DNA of 64,000 nt from Novosphingobium sp. FKTRR1 (GTDB lineage: Bacteria > Pseudomonadota > Alphaproteobacteria > Sphingomonadales > Sphingomonadaceae): contig NZ_JAIZDA010000001.1 of NCBI RefSeq assembly GCF_020404405.1, positions 310,001-374,000 on the forward strand, read 5' to 3'. Both the position numbers and the translations under genes were made by a program. Numbering within the stretch: the first letter of the stretch is position 1; every line of letters starts with the position of its first letter. The notes beneath the pieces are model-generated. The model was not told the DNA's origin. It searched no databases and worked only from the letters and a program-made list of their open reading frames with translations. Below are positions 15,581 to 23,325 of this stretch, one piece after another.

Positions 15581-17005
15581 TCAACCCGCGGCCGCCGTCT
15601 CACGCGGGAGGATCAGGTTGAGCAGCACCGCGATGAACGCCACCGGCAGCACGCCCGAGGTCATCAGGATGCGCGCGGTCTCGGGCAGATGGCCGACCGC
15701 GGCGGGTTCAAGCTGCAAACCCAGCGCGACCGACAGCGATACACCGAAGATCAGCATGTTGCGCTGGTTCCACTCGACGCCCGAAAGCATCGCCACGGCA
15801 GCCGACGCGACCATGCCGAACATCACGATGACCCCGCCGCCCAGCACCTCGATGGGGATCGTCGTCACGGCCGCCCCGACCTTGGGCACGAAGCCGCACA
15901 GCACCAGCAGCAACGCGCCCAGCGTCACGACATGGCGGCTCATCACTCCGGTGATCGCGATCAGCCCGACGTTCTGGCTGAAAGTCGTGTTGGGTAGCGC
16001 CCCGAAGATGGCTGAAAGCGCGGTGCCGACGCCATCGGCGCCGACCGCGCCGGTCAGTTCGCGGTCCGTCGCGCGGCGGCCGGCCGTCCCTTCGCAGATC
16101 GCTTCAACGTCGCCGATCGATTCGATCGACGAGACGAAGCCGGTCAGCACAAAGCCCAGCACCGCCGAGACCGACAGCGCAAAGCCGAAGTGGAAGGGCT
16201 GCGGCACCACCACCCAGCCTGCGCCGGAAACGGCGGCAAACGACACCCGGCCCATCGCCAGCGCCACGCCGTACCCCGCCAACAGGCCGAGCAGGACCGA
16301 TGCGGTCGACCAGATGCCGCGCGCAAAGAACTTGAGCCCCAGCGTCGCCACCACCACCGTGCCCGCCAGCAGCCAGCTCGTCCCCGATCCGAAGGCAGGC
16401 GTGCCGATGGCGGTGACGCCGCCTGCCGAATACTGGATGCCGATCTTCATCAGCGACAGCCCGATCATCAGCACGACCGACCCGGTGATCAGCGGCGGCA
16501 GCGCAAAGCGTATCCGCCCGACGAAAGTGCTGAGCGTGGCGTGAACCAGCCCGCAGATCAGCGCCGCCGTGGCCAGCGCCGCCATCGCTTCCACACCCTT
16601 GCCCGCCACGATCGGGATCATGATCGGAATGTAGGCAAAGCTCGTGCCCTGCACCAGCGGCAGCCGCGCGCCAATCGGCCCCAACCCGACCGTCTGCAAC
16701 AGCGTGGCGATGCCGGCGAACAGCATCGCCATCTGGATCATGTAGATCATCGGCGAAGGATCGGCCGAGCCATAGCCAAAGCCCGCGGCCCCCGCGACGA
16801 TGATCGGCGGGGCAAGGTTGGACACGAACATCGCCAGCACATGCTGGATGCCCAGCGGGATCGCCGTGGCAAAACCCGGAAAGTAATCCGGATCGCGCGC
16901 CTGTTCGGGCGTCATCAATCCGCGCCGGATCGCGGGCGCGTCGGCAACCGGAACGGCGACTGGATCGGCGACTGGATCGGCAACGGCAGCGGCAACGGCG
17001 GTCAT
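15581..17005 (-). CDS. NCS2-family xanthine/urate:H+ symporter
   Basis: 474 residues with about 12-14 membrane segments. The NCS2 hallmarks are LPLVQGTSFAYIPIM, the signature PNTTFSQNVGLIAITGVMSRHV and the late VLGGGVIVMFGMVASAAVAML. The family imports xanthine, urate or uracil; within this locus a purine, perhaps urate or 8-oxoguanine, is likely. I chose the ATG at 17005 because GGAG lies six bases upstream, whereas the ATG at 17011 abuts it. The N-terminus has a short Val/Ala/Asp/Pro repeat (DPVADPVAVPVADAP) from a tandem DNA duplication. It is last in the TonB receptor-NUP-deaminase operon, 42 nt after the deaminase stop. Confidence 0.9.
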   Translation of the reverse strand: MTAVAAAVADPVADPVAVPVADAPAIRRGLMTPEQARDPDYFPGFATAIPLGIQHVLAMFVSNLAPPIIVAGAAGFGYGSADPSPMIYMIQMAMLFAGIATLLQTVGLGPIGARLPLVQGTSFAYIPIMIPIVAGKGVEAMAALATAALICGLVHATLSTFVGRIRFALPPLITGSVVLMIGLSLMKIGIQYSAGGVTAIGTPAFGSGTSWLLAGTVVVATLGLKFFARGIWSTASVLLGLLAGYGVALAMGRVSFAAVSGAGWVVVPQPFHFGFALSVSAVLGFVLTGFVSSIESIGDVEAICEGTAGRRATDRELTGAVGADGVGTALSAIFGALPNTTFSQNVGLIAITGVMSRHVVTLGALLLVLCGFVPKVGAAVTTIPIEVLGGGVIVMFGMVASAAVAMLSGVEWNQRNMLIFGVSLSVALGLQLEPAAVGHLPETARILMTSGVLPVAFIAVLLNLILPRETAAAG

Positions 17006-17033
17006 CGGCATCTCCGGCGGGGCTTGGCGGGGT

Positions 17034-17061
17034 TCAGGCGCGCTCCATCAGGCGCTCTCCA
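17034..17061 (-). repeat. 14-bp tandem duplication at the deaminase stop codon
   Basis: TCAGGCGCGCTCCA (17034-17047) and TCAGGCGCTCTCCA (17048-17061) match at 13 of 14 positions. On the minus strand each unit ends in TGA; the first in reading order is the stop codon of the 8-oxoguanine deaminase gene. Confidence 0.8.
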
Positions 17062-18409
17062 TGAGGTAGGCGAGCGAGGCGCGGGCGGCGTGTTTGACCT
17101 CGGCGCGGGGCACTTGCACCAGTTCGCCATCGCGCACGATCGCGCGGCCCTCGACATAGACGTCGCGCGGGCCAGCAGGCGGCGCCAGCACCAGCGCGGC
17201 GACCGGATCCCAACTGCCCAGCGTGGCAACTTCGTCGACCGGCCAGATCACGAAGTCGGCGCGGCGCCCACGTTCGAGCACGCCGCAATCCTGCCGACCA
17301 AGCAGTTCCGCGCCACCGCGCGTGGCCATGCGCAAGGCCGCGCGTGGATCGAATGCCTCCGCCCCGCCGATCACGCGCTGCAACAGCATCGCCTGCCGCG
17401 CTTCGTTGAGCAGGTGGCCACTGTCGTTCGATGCCGATCCATCGACACCGAGCCCCACCGGCACCCCGGCCGCCAGCATCTGCCGCACCGGCGCAATGCC
17501 CGAGCCCAACCGGCAGTTCGAGCAGGGACAATGCGCCACGCCGGTGCGGGTCTGCGCGAAAAGTTCGATCTCTGCCGCGTCAAGCTGGACGCAGTGGGCA
17601 TGCCACACATCGGGTCCGACCCACCCCAGTTCCTGCGCATACTGGCCGGGACGACACCCGAACCGTTCAAGGCTGAACGCCACATCGTCGGCATCCTCGG
17701 CCAGATGGGTGTGCAGCATCACCCCCTTGTCGCGCGCCAGCAGCGCCGCATCGCGCATCAGTTCGCGGCTGACCGAGAACGGCGAACACGGCGCCACCCC
17801 GATCCGCACCATCGCCCCGTCGGCAGGATCATGAAACGCATCGATCACGCGGATGCAGTCGTTGAGGATCGCGTCCTCGCGCTCGACCACGCTGTCAGGC
17901 GGCAGGCCGCCTGCGCTCTCGCCCACGCTCATGCTGCCGCGCGTGGCGTGGAAGCGGATGCCCAGCCCTTGCGCGGCGGCGATCGTATCCTCAAGCCGCA
18001 CGCCGTCGGGGTAGATGTAGAAGTGGTCGCTCGACAACGTGCAGCCCGACAGCGCCAGTTCGGCCAGCCCCAACTGCGTGGCCGCAAAGACATCCTCGGG
18101 CCGATAGCGCGCCCAGATCGGGTAGAGCCGTTTGAGCCACCCGAACAGCGAAGTGTTGATCGCACCGGGCAAGGCGCGGGTCAGCGACTGATACAGGTGG
18201 TGATGCGTGTTGACCAGGCCGGGCGTGATCACTCCGCCGCGCGCGTCGATCACCGTATCGGCGACATCGCGCAGTGCGGCAAGTTCAGCCTGACTGCCGA
18301 CCGCCAGCAGTACCCCGTCGCGAAAGGCAAGCGCGCCGTCCACATACTCGCGGTCGGCATTGTCCATCGTCACGAGCGCGCTTGCCCCGGTGACAAGCGT
18401 CAGCGTCAT
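17048..18409 (-). CDS. 8-oxoguanine deaminase (amidohydrolase family)
   Basis: 453 residues of the metal-dependent amidohydrolase superfamily (atrazine chlorohydrolase/guanine deaminase group). Metal ligands are H69 and H71 in GLVNTHHHLYQSLTR, H235 in MLHTHLAED, and D323 in GVDGSASND, with H272 in WHAHCVQL near the active site. The THHHLYQ and GSASND segments and the CPCSNCRLGSG loop match the 8-oxoguanine deaminase group, which converts 8-oxoguanine directly to urate. The product would enter the adjacent urate pathway, and a separate guanine deaminase exists at 25452, which supports a distinct substrate. It overlaps the NUP gene by 4 nt. Ordinary guanine or another aminopurine is the alternative substrate. 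Confidence 0.8.
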   Translation of the reverse strand: MTLTLVTGASALVTMDNADREYVDGALAFRDGVLLAVGSQAELAALRDVADTVIDARGGVITPGLVNTHHHLYQSLTRALPGAINTSLFGWLKRLYPIWARYRPEDVFAATQLGLAELALSGCTLSSDHFYIYPDGVRLEDTIAAAQGLGIRFHATRGSMSVGESAGGLPPDSVVEREDAILNDCIRVIDAFHDPADGAMVRIGVAPCSPFSVSRELMRDAALLARDKGVMLHTHLAEDADDVAFSLERFGCRPGQYAQELGWVGPDVWHAHCVQLDAAEIELFAQTRTGVAHCPCSNCRLGSGIAPVRQMLAAGVPVGLGVDGSASNDSGHLLNEARQAMLLQRVIGGAEAFDPRAALRMATRGGAELLGRQDCGVLERGRRADFVIWPVDEVATLGSWDPVAALVLAPPAGPRDVYVEGRAIVRDGELVQVPRAEVKHAARASLAYLMESA

Positions 18410-19509
18410 TTGGGTGGCACCGCTTTATACTGCGGCCAATGCGCCAGCAGTTCGTCGATCACTTTCGATCCGACGGTGTACAGGTTTTCAAGCGCGGCTT
18501 TCATCCCGGCATACCCCTGATTTTCGCGCAGCAGATAAGCAGCCGCGTCCTCTCCAGCAGGAGGCATGGTATAATTACTTGCACCGCGCAACACCAATAC
18601 CCGGTTGCGATCGACCCGTCCGGCGCGCGCCAAGAACTCGATCGATTGAAATGTGCCGGTTTCTTCCATCGCGGAGGTGACAAATTCACCTTTGCCATGG
18701 GTCCAGAACTTGACCCAGTCATTGGCCCATGCGTTCATTTTGGCGCCGTGCCAGAACGTCATCGCTGCCAGATTGTCGCCCTTGAGCACGAACGGCGGGC
18801 GCTGCCCTTGCGGTGTGGCGGTGTAACCGGCGCGCGCGGCGGCAAGTCCCGCGTCATCGGGTAGCGCAATGTCCTTGGTCAGCGCAAAGGCCCAGTCCGC
18901 CAAGGCTCCATTGAGTTCGAAGGCTTCGCCATTGATCGAAGGGTCGAGCGGGGTCGGGTCTTGCGGGCCTTTGCTGTGCAAGGCGAAATAGCCGTATTTC
19001 CAGTCGGGTGGCGTCTCTCGCGGGTCGATCTCGTGCGCCAGATCGCCATCGACCAGATAGTGCGCCCAGGCGGTGGAACCGACCGAAGCATCGGCCGGAT
19101 CGACCCCCGCTATCCCGGCGACCAGCCAATAGGCCTTGCGCAGATCGAAGCGGCTGTCGAGCCCCAGCGCCAGCGTGGATGTGGCCGAACGGATCGAGCC
19201 CATGCCGGTGACGATGCCCAGCACTTGCGTGGCCGGGTTGTAGCGAATGTCGTGATAGGCCTGCGGATTGGCGAAGCGCACCGACAGATTGCGCCGCTCG
19301 TTCCACAACTGGAATTCGCCCGGCGCATCGCCGCTGTCCTTGCCGATCTCGAACATCGTGACGATCACGACCTTGACCGGCAGCGCCACCGGGCACGGCG
19401 CGGCGGGCTTGCAGGCGAGCGCGGTGGCCAGCGCGGACGTCGGTCTGGCCTGCGCGGCCGGGGAAATCAGCAAACCTGCAAGGAGCGCAATCAGGAACGG
19501 ACGGATCAT
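18406..19509 (-). CDS. Exported NUP-family protein (purine nucleoside permease/phosphorylase-like)
   Basis: 367 residues with a clear signal peptide (MIRPFLIALLAGLLISPAAQA), so the mature protein should be periplasmic. The rest matches the NUP family, named after a fungal nucleoside permease but without membrane segments here and resembling the nucleoside phosphorylase fold: VKVVIVTMFEIGKDSGDAPGE, GMGSIRSATSTLALGL, YWLVAGIAGVDP and the late TSAMEETGTFQSIEFLARAG. A base-releasing or binding role on purine nucleosides in the periplasm is more consistent than a permease. The start follows the hairpin after the TonB receptor gene; the end overlaps the deaminase start (ATGA). Confidence 0.78.
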   Translation of the reverse strand: MIRPFLIALLAGLLISPAAQARPTSALATALACKPAAPCPVALPVKVVIVTMFEIGKDSGDAPGEFQLWNERRNLSVRFANPQAYHDIRYNPATQVLGIVTGMGSIRSATSTLALGLDSRFDLRKAYWLVAGIAGVDPADASVGSTAWAHYLVDGDLAHEIDPRETPPDWKYGYFALHSKGPQDPTPLDPSINGEAFELNGALADWAFALTKDIALPDDAGLAAARAGYTATPQGQRPPFVLKGDNLAAMTFWHGAKMNAWANDWVKFWTHGKGEFVTSAMEETGTFQSIEFLARAGRVDRNRVLVLRGASNYTMPPAGEDAAAYLLRENQGYAGMKAALENLYTVGSKVIDELLAHWPQYKAVPPK

Positions 19510-19531
19510 GCGCTTTCCTGCATTTGGAAGT

Positions 19532-19563
19532 GGGCCGGGAGCGGCAATCGCTGCCCCCGGCCC
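19532..19563 (-). other. Intercistronic hairpin after the TonB receptor gene
   Basis: GGGCCGGG (19532-19539) pairs with CCCGGCCC (19556-19563), with an inner GGCA/TGCC stem. It fills the 62-bp gap between the receptor stop and the NUP start and lacks a U-tract, so it may attenuate read-through or protect the upstream mRNA, letting the receptor be made in excess. Confidence 0.5.
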
Positions 19564-19571
19564 CCTTTGCA

Positions 19572-22040
19572 TCAGAACTTGTACTGAACGGTCGCCTGGA
19601 AGCTGCGCGGAAGCTGCGGCAGGGCGATATCGGCCCCGAACAGATCCTGACCACCTGCACGGAAGTACCGGGCATTGTTGACGTTCTTGACAACCGCGCG
19701 GAACAGCCACGGCCCCTTGGTGTACGAACCGCCCAGGTTGAGCAGGGTGTACGCGGGCAACCGGACTTTCTGGTTGTAGCCTGTGAAAACCGCATCGACG
19801 TGGCTGATATCGCCGTTGAGCGCGATGCCGTTGTCGAACGCATACGTGGCCGTTGCCGACACCACGTTGTGCGGAATGCCCGGACGACGTGCCTGCGAAT
19901 TGGTCGTCGGATAGACGTTGCCGATCTGGCTACCGCCAAGGAACAGCGACGGCGTGGTGACGTTCACCAGATCGCCGATGCCGAAGTAGTTGAAGTAGCC
20001 ATTCCCGGTCAGCCCGCCGTCGAGCGCTGCCGCGTTGACCACGTCGATGTAGGTATAGTTGGCCGACACCAGCAGATGACGATCGACCGACCAGCGCAGT
20101 TCGGCCTCGACACCCTTGGTCTTGATCACCTGGTTGGTCAGCGGGCTGTCCGACACCACGTCGGTGCGTTCCTGCTTGTAGACCGAGATCGAGGTATAGA
20201 GCCGCTTGTTGAGGAACTCACCCTTCAGCCCGGCTTCGTACAGACGCGAGGCCGAAAGGAAGCTGCCCCCGGCGATCGCGCCCGGCTGGACCTCGGCGCC
20301 TTCACCGGCGACGACCGTGGTCTGACGCGAGGCCGTGAAGTACGGGACGATGCCCAGTTCGGTCTTGTACGAAATGCTGCCGTTCCACGACAGCGCGCTC
20401 TTGCTGCCGCTGGCGCTGACGTTGGGGCCCGTGGGGCGGCCGGTCGGATCGTACTTTTCGACGATCGCGGACGACTTGACCTTCACGTGATCCCAACGCA
20501 CGCCGCCGATGATGTCGAGCCCGAAGTTGAAGTCGAGATCGACCAGCCCGGCCAGACCCGCATCAAGGTAGTGACCCCGCAGGTAGTCCGAGTAATCGCA
20601 ATCGCACTGGGTCGACAACAGGCGGGTCGATGCTGCCGTGTAGCCGGTGGTGATGTCGGGGCGGTTCCAGAATTCAGCACCGAAGTCGTCGGCAAACTTG
20701 AAGTGCGTGTACCGCAGCGAAGGCGCTGCCTGCACCGAGATCTTGGCCGCCGAGGTCTGGAACTGGTCCGAAATGACGATCTTGTCTTCCAGCACGTAGG
20801 AATCGATCATCTGCGAGAAGCCGTAGAGGTTCTCGTTCAGGTTCTTGGTGCCGTCATAGAAGACCTGATTCTTGATCTCCAGCTTGCCCGCGCCGGTCCA
20901 GATCAGGTCGAAGTAGGCGGTCTTCTGGTCGTTGTTCAGCTTGTCGCCAACGCCGGTCAGCGTGTCGCGGCCGCTCAACTTGGTCTTGCCGGGATTGACC
21001 AGCGCCAGATCCTTGTAATTCGCCTTGAGGCAGGCATCGGTCCAGCCGGTCGGCCCTGCATTGAACACGCCGCAGCCGAACGAGCCGAAGTTGGTCAGGC
21101 CCCGGCCGCCATTGGCCGCATAGACTTCCTCACGCGACAGCTTGCCGTCGTTGTTCTTGTCGAGCGACGTGCTGGCGTTGCCGGTGATGTAGTTGCCGTT
21201 GTCGATCAGGTCTTGCGTCAGACGGTTCCAGCCGCCGTTCTGCGTGCCACGGAACTTCTGGTACATGCCGCCGAATTCAACCCGCAGGTTCGGAGTGATA
21301 TCGGTGTCGAACGCGGCCGAAAGCAGCGTGTTCTTGGTGAAGATGTTGCGGTAATAGCTGCCCGAATCCTCGAACTCGCCATAGAGACTGTAGCCGAATT
21401 CGTGGTCGCCGATCTTGCCCGGACCGGTGACGCTGCCCTTGAGCACATTGCGGCCCCAGCTGCCGCCGTCATAGCTGACGAAGCCCTTGGCCTCGGTCGC
21501 ATACGTGCCGTTGGCGGCACGCGCCGTCTTGGGCACGAAGTTCATGTAGCCGCCGGTCTTGGACGGGCCATAGATCGGCGAGGCGGGACCGCGCACGATG
21601 TCGATGCGGTCGGCCGCACCGATCGGGGTCGGGTAGTTGCCGGGGTTTTCCAGCCGCAGCATGCCGCGGAAATAGACTTCGCCGGGGGTGCCGCGAATGT
21701 CGAGCGCGCCGCCGGTGCCGAAGAACGAGCTGGTGAACGTGCCCGGAACCTGGCTGACAAGGTCATAGATCTGGGTGATACCGAAGCGTTCAAGCTGTTC
21801 GGCGCTGACCGACGAGGCCGAACGCGGCGTTTCAGCCAGCGTCTTGTCGAAGCCGAACACCGAGCCGACGTCCTTGAGCGGCAAGGCCCCGAGCGAGCCG
21901 GTGACGACGATTTCCTCGGGCTTGGGCGGAGCGTCGGCCGGGGCTTCCTGCGCCAGCGCGGGCACGCTCAGCGCGGTTCCGGCGAGCAGGGCGAGCGCGA
22001 CGCGGGTTGCGGACGCAGTTCGAGAATGCAGTCGTTTCAT
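19572..22040 (-). CDS. TonB-dependent outer-membrane receptor (putative purine/nucleoside uptake)
   Basis: 822 residues: signal peptide cleaved after PALA (residue 30), TonB box EEIVVTG at 42-48, plug domain to about 180, then a 22-strand barrel ending in the aromatic YKF. Plug motifs include LVSQVPG, GALDIRGTPGEVYFRG and RIDIVRGPASPIYGPS. An unusual insert carries a perfect EF-hand loop, D294 to E305 (DKNNDGKLSREE). There is no N-terminal STN signalling domain, so control by a FecR/sigma pair is unlikely. It heads the operon with NUP, the deaminase and an NCS2 permease and is divergent from a LysR gene, so import of a purine compound is the natural inference; substrate unproven. Confidence 0.9.
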   Translation of the reverse strand: MKRLHSRTASATRVALALLAGTALSVPALAQEAPADAPPKPEEIVVTGSLGALPLKDVGSVFGFDKTLAETPRSASSVSAEQLERFGITQIYDLVSQVPGTFTSSFFGTGGALDIRGTPGEVYFRGMLRLENPGNYPTPIGAADRIDIVRGPASPIYGPSKTGGYMNFVPKTARAANGTYATEAKGFVSYDGGSWGRNVLKGSVTGPGKIGDHEFGYSLYGEFEDSGSYYRNIFTKNTLLSAAFDTDITPNLRVEFGGMYQKFRGTQNGGWNRLTQDLIDNGNYITGNASTSLDKNNDGKLSREEVYAANGGRGLTNFGSFGCGVFNAGPTGWTDACLKANYKDLALVNPGKTKLSGRDTLTGVGDKLNNDQKTAYFDLIWTGAGKLEIKNQVFYDGTKNLNENLYGFSQMIDSYVLEDKIVISDQFQTSAAKISVQAAPSLRYTHFKFADDFGAEFWNRPDITTGYTAASTRLLSTQCDCDYSDYLRGHYLDAGLAGLVDLDFNFGLDIIGGVRWDHVKVKSSAIVEKYDPTGRPTGPNVSASGSKSALSWNGSISYKTELGIVPYFTASRQTTVVAGEGAEVQPGAIAGGSFLSASRLYEAGLKGEFLNKRLYTSISVYKQERTDVVSDSPLTNQVIKTKGVEAELRWSVDRHLLVSANYTYIDVVNAAALDGGLTGNGYFNYFGIGDLVNVTTPSLFLGGSQIGNVYPTTNSQARRPGIPHNVVSATATYAFDNGIALNGDISHVDAVFTGYNQKVRLPAYTLLNLGGSYTKGPWLFRAVVKNVNNARYFRAGGQDLFGADIALPQLPRSFQATVQYKF

Positions 22041-22300
22041 GGTTAAAACCCCCCTGTTGCGGTCGCGACGCCGGTCTGCTGACCTGACGAGCGACGGCTG
22101 TGATCCTTTGGTCGGCCCCCTCCCCGGAGTCCCTCACTGACTTCTCAAGCATGGTGCAGCGCAGCGCGGCAATGCGCCAAACTGCGCAAACGTAAAAAGG
22201 GTGGGAACAACTCCACCGGAATCGGGCGCGGCAATCGCGTCGGGCGCCGCCCGTTTGCGCCCCGCTCTTTCGGACCCTTCGCCTAAGGACTTGACGGCAA
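22041..22300. promoter_or_regulatory. Divergent promoter region between the TonB receptor and LysR genes
   Basis: Together with the element at 22301-22346 this forms a 312-bp noncoding gap. I see no ORF with a family match. It must contain the receptor promoter on the minus strand; a relatively AT-rich patch near 22190-22215 is a candidate, but I cannot assign -10/-35 boxes with confidence. Confidence 0.45.
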
Positions 22301-22346
22301 GCGATCAAACGCAATGATTCCGACAGGCTGTTGCAAAAAAGAGAGC
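22301..22346. promoter_or_regulatory. Purine-regulon operator candidate, copy 1 (LysR promoter)
   Basis: A 46-bp element that matches the one at 42731-42776 at 36 of 46 positions. It contains GCAATGATT (22311-22319), six bases, then GGCTGTTGC (22326-22334) and a run of six A. The common core is GCAA-N16-TTGC. It ends just before the LysR start codon at 22353, so it also overlaps the leader and ribosome site, as in autorepressed LysR genes. Confidence 0.6.
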
Positions 22347-22352
22347 AGGTTC

Positions 22353-23276
22353 ATGCCGGCATTTTCCCGTTTCCTGCGCTACTTCATGACCGTGGGGCGC
22401 CTTGGCTCGATCCGCCGTGCTGCGGAGGAGTTGAACGTCTCGGCGTCGGCCATCGACCGGCAGATCCTCAATGCCGAAGCCGAGTTGGGCATGCCGCTGT
22501 TCGAACGCCTGCCAACCGGGCTGCGGCTGAGCGCTGCGGGTGAAATCCTTATGGCGGCCGGGGGGCGCTGGCAGAAGAACCTCGGCGACGTGCGCGCGCA
22601 GATCGAGGATTTGCGCGGATTGAAGCGCGGACATGTCGACATCGCGATCATCGATGCGCTGACCAAAGGCCACGTTCCGGCGCTGATCCAGTCGCTGCAA
22701 GGCCGCTATCCGGGGATCAGTATCGGCGTGAAAGTGACCGGAAATGCCGGGGTGCGGCAGGCCATCATCACCGGCGAGGTCGACTTCGGCATCATGTTCG
22801 AGCCCGAATCGTATCGCGATCTGACCGTGCGCGCGTTCGTCGACGTGGTGCTGGGCTTCATTACCCCTGCCGGGCACCCGTTCGGCGAGCGCGGGGAAGC
22901 GCGCTTTTCCGCCTGCGCCGGATCGCCCGTGGTGGTGCCTGCCCGCCCGCTGGCGGTGGCCGAGCAAGTGGCGATCCTTGAAGGCACCAGCGGTATCGCG
23001 CTCGACAAGAAGGTGACTTCGGACAACATCCAGATGCTTACATCGCTGGTGATGCAGGGCATCGGCATCGGCATGCTGACCAGTCTGGACGTGATGACCG
23101 AAGTGCGGCGCGGGCTGTTGCGCTTCACCCGCATCACCGACCCGATCCTGCGTCCGATGACCCTTGCGCTGTGCACCGCCTCGGCCCGCACCCCCAGCCA
23201 CGCCGCCGCGCTGGTGCTGGGCGAGATCGAGGCCGGGTTCGCGCAACTGGGCTATCCGGCGGCGCTGGCGGGCTAA
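22353..23276 (+). CDS. LysR-family transcriptional regulator of the purine island
   Basis: 307 residues. The N-terminal helix-turn-helix is MPAFSRFLRYFMTVGRLGSIRRAAEELNVSASAIDRQILNAEAELGMPLFER, followed by GLRLSAAGE and a LysR substrate-binding domain (GHVDIAIIDAL near 95, VDFGIMFEPES near 145). I prefer the ATG at 22353 with AGG four bases upstream; the in-frame ATG at 22314 lies inside the putative operator. It is divergent from the TonB receptor operon and convergent with the 18-gene operon, whose far promoter carries the same 46-bp element. It is the only regulator gene within the island, so it probably controls both operons in response to a purine intermediate. Confidence 0.88.
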   Translation: MPAFSRFLRYFMTVGRLGSIRRAAEELNVSASAIDRQILNAEAELGMPLFERLPTGLRLSAAGEILMAAGGRWQKNLGDVRAQIEDLRGLKRGHVDIAIIDALTKGHVPALIQSLQGRYPGISIGVKVTGNAGVRQAIITGEVDFGIMFEPESYRDLTVRAFVDVVLGFITPAGHPFGERGEARFSACAGSPVVVPARPLAVAEQVAILEGTSGIALDKKVTSDNIQMLTSLVMQGIGIGMLTSLDVMTEVRRGLLRFTRITDPILRPMTLALCTASARTPSHAAALVLGEIEAGFAQLGYPAALAG

Positions 23277-23325
23277 CGGGCGGGCTAACTGGCGGGGTAG
23301 CTGGCGGGGTAGCTGGCGGGCCTAG
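23265..23325 (+). repeat. Five tandem ~12-bp units, each ending in a stop codon
   Basis: From the end of the LysR gene: CTGGCGGGCTAA (23265-23276), CGGGCGGGCTAA (23277-23288), CTGGCGGGGTAG (23289-23300), CTGGCGGGGTAG (23301-23312), and a 13-bp CTGGCGGGCCTAG (23313-23325). The first four give TAA, TAA, TAG, TAG in the LysR frame. The array fills the whole gap to the convergent nucleoside-hydrolase-like gene. Confidence 0.9.

Noticed and set aside
14067..16544. Plus-strand open frame of 825 codons across the ABC-F and NCS2 genes
   Set aside because: It is antisense to two genes with full family motifs. Composition is Arg/Gln/His/Ala-rich without any domain, as expected from high-GC codon bias.
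19524..22046. Plus-strand open frame of 840 codons opposite the TonB receptor
   Set aside because: Mirror frame of a clear receptor gene; no signal peptide, no motif, no ribosome site.
22041..22352. CRISPR array, insertion sequence or hidden gene in the longest noncoding gap
   Set aside because: No regularly spaced repeats, no terminal inverted repeats and no ORF with coding features; it is a divergent promoter region.
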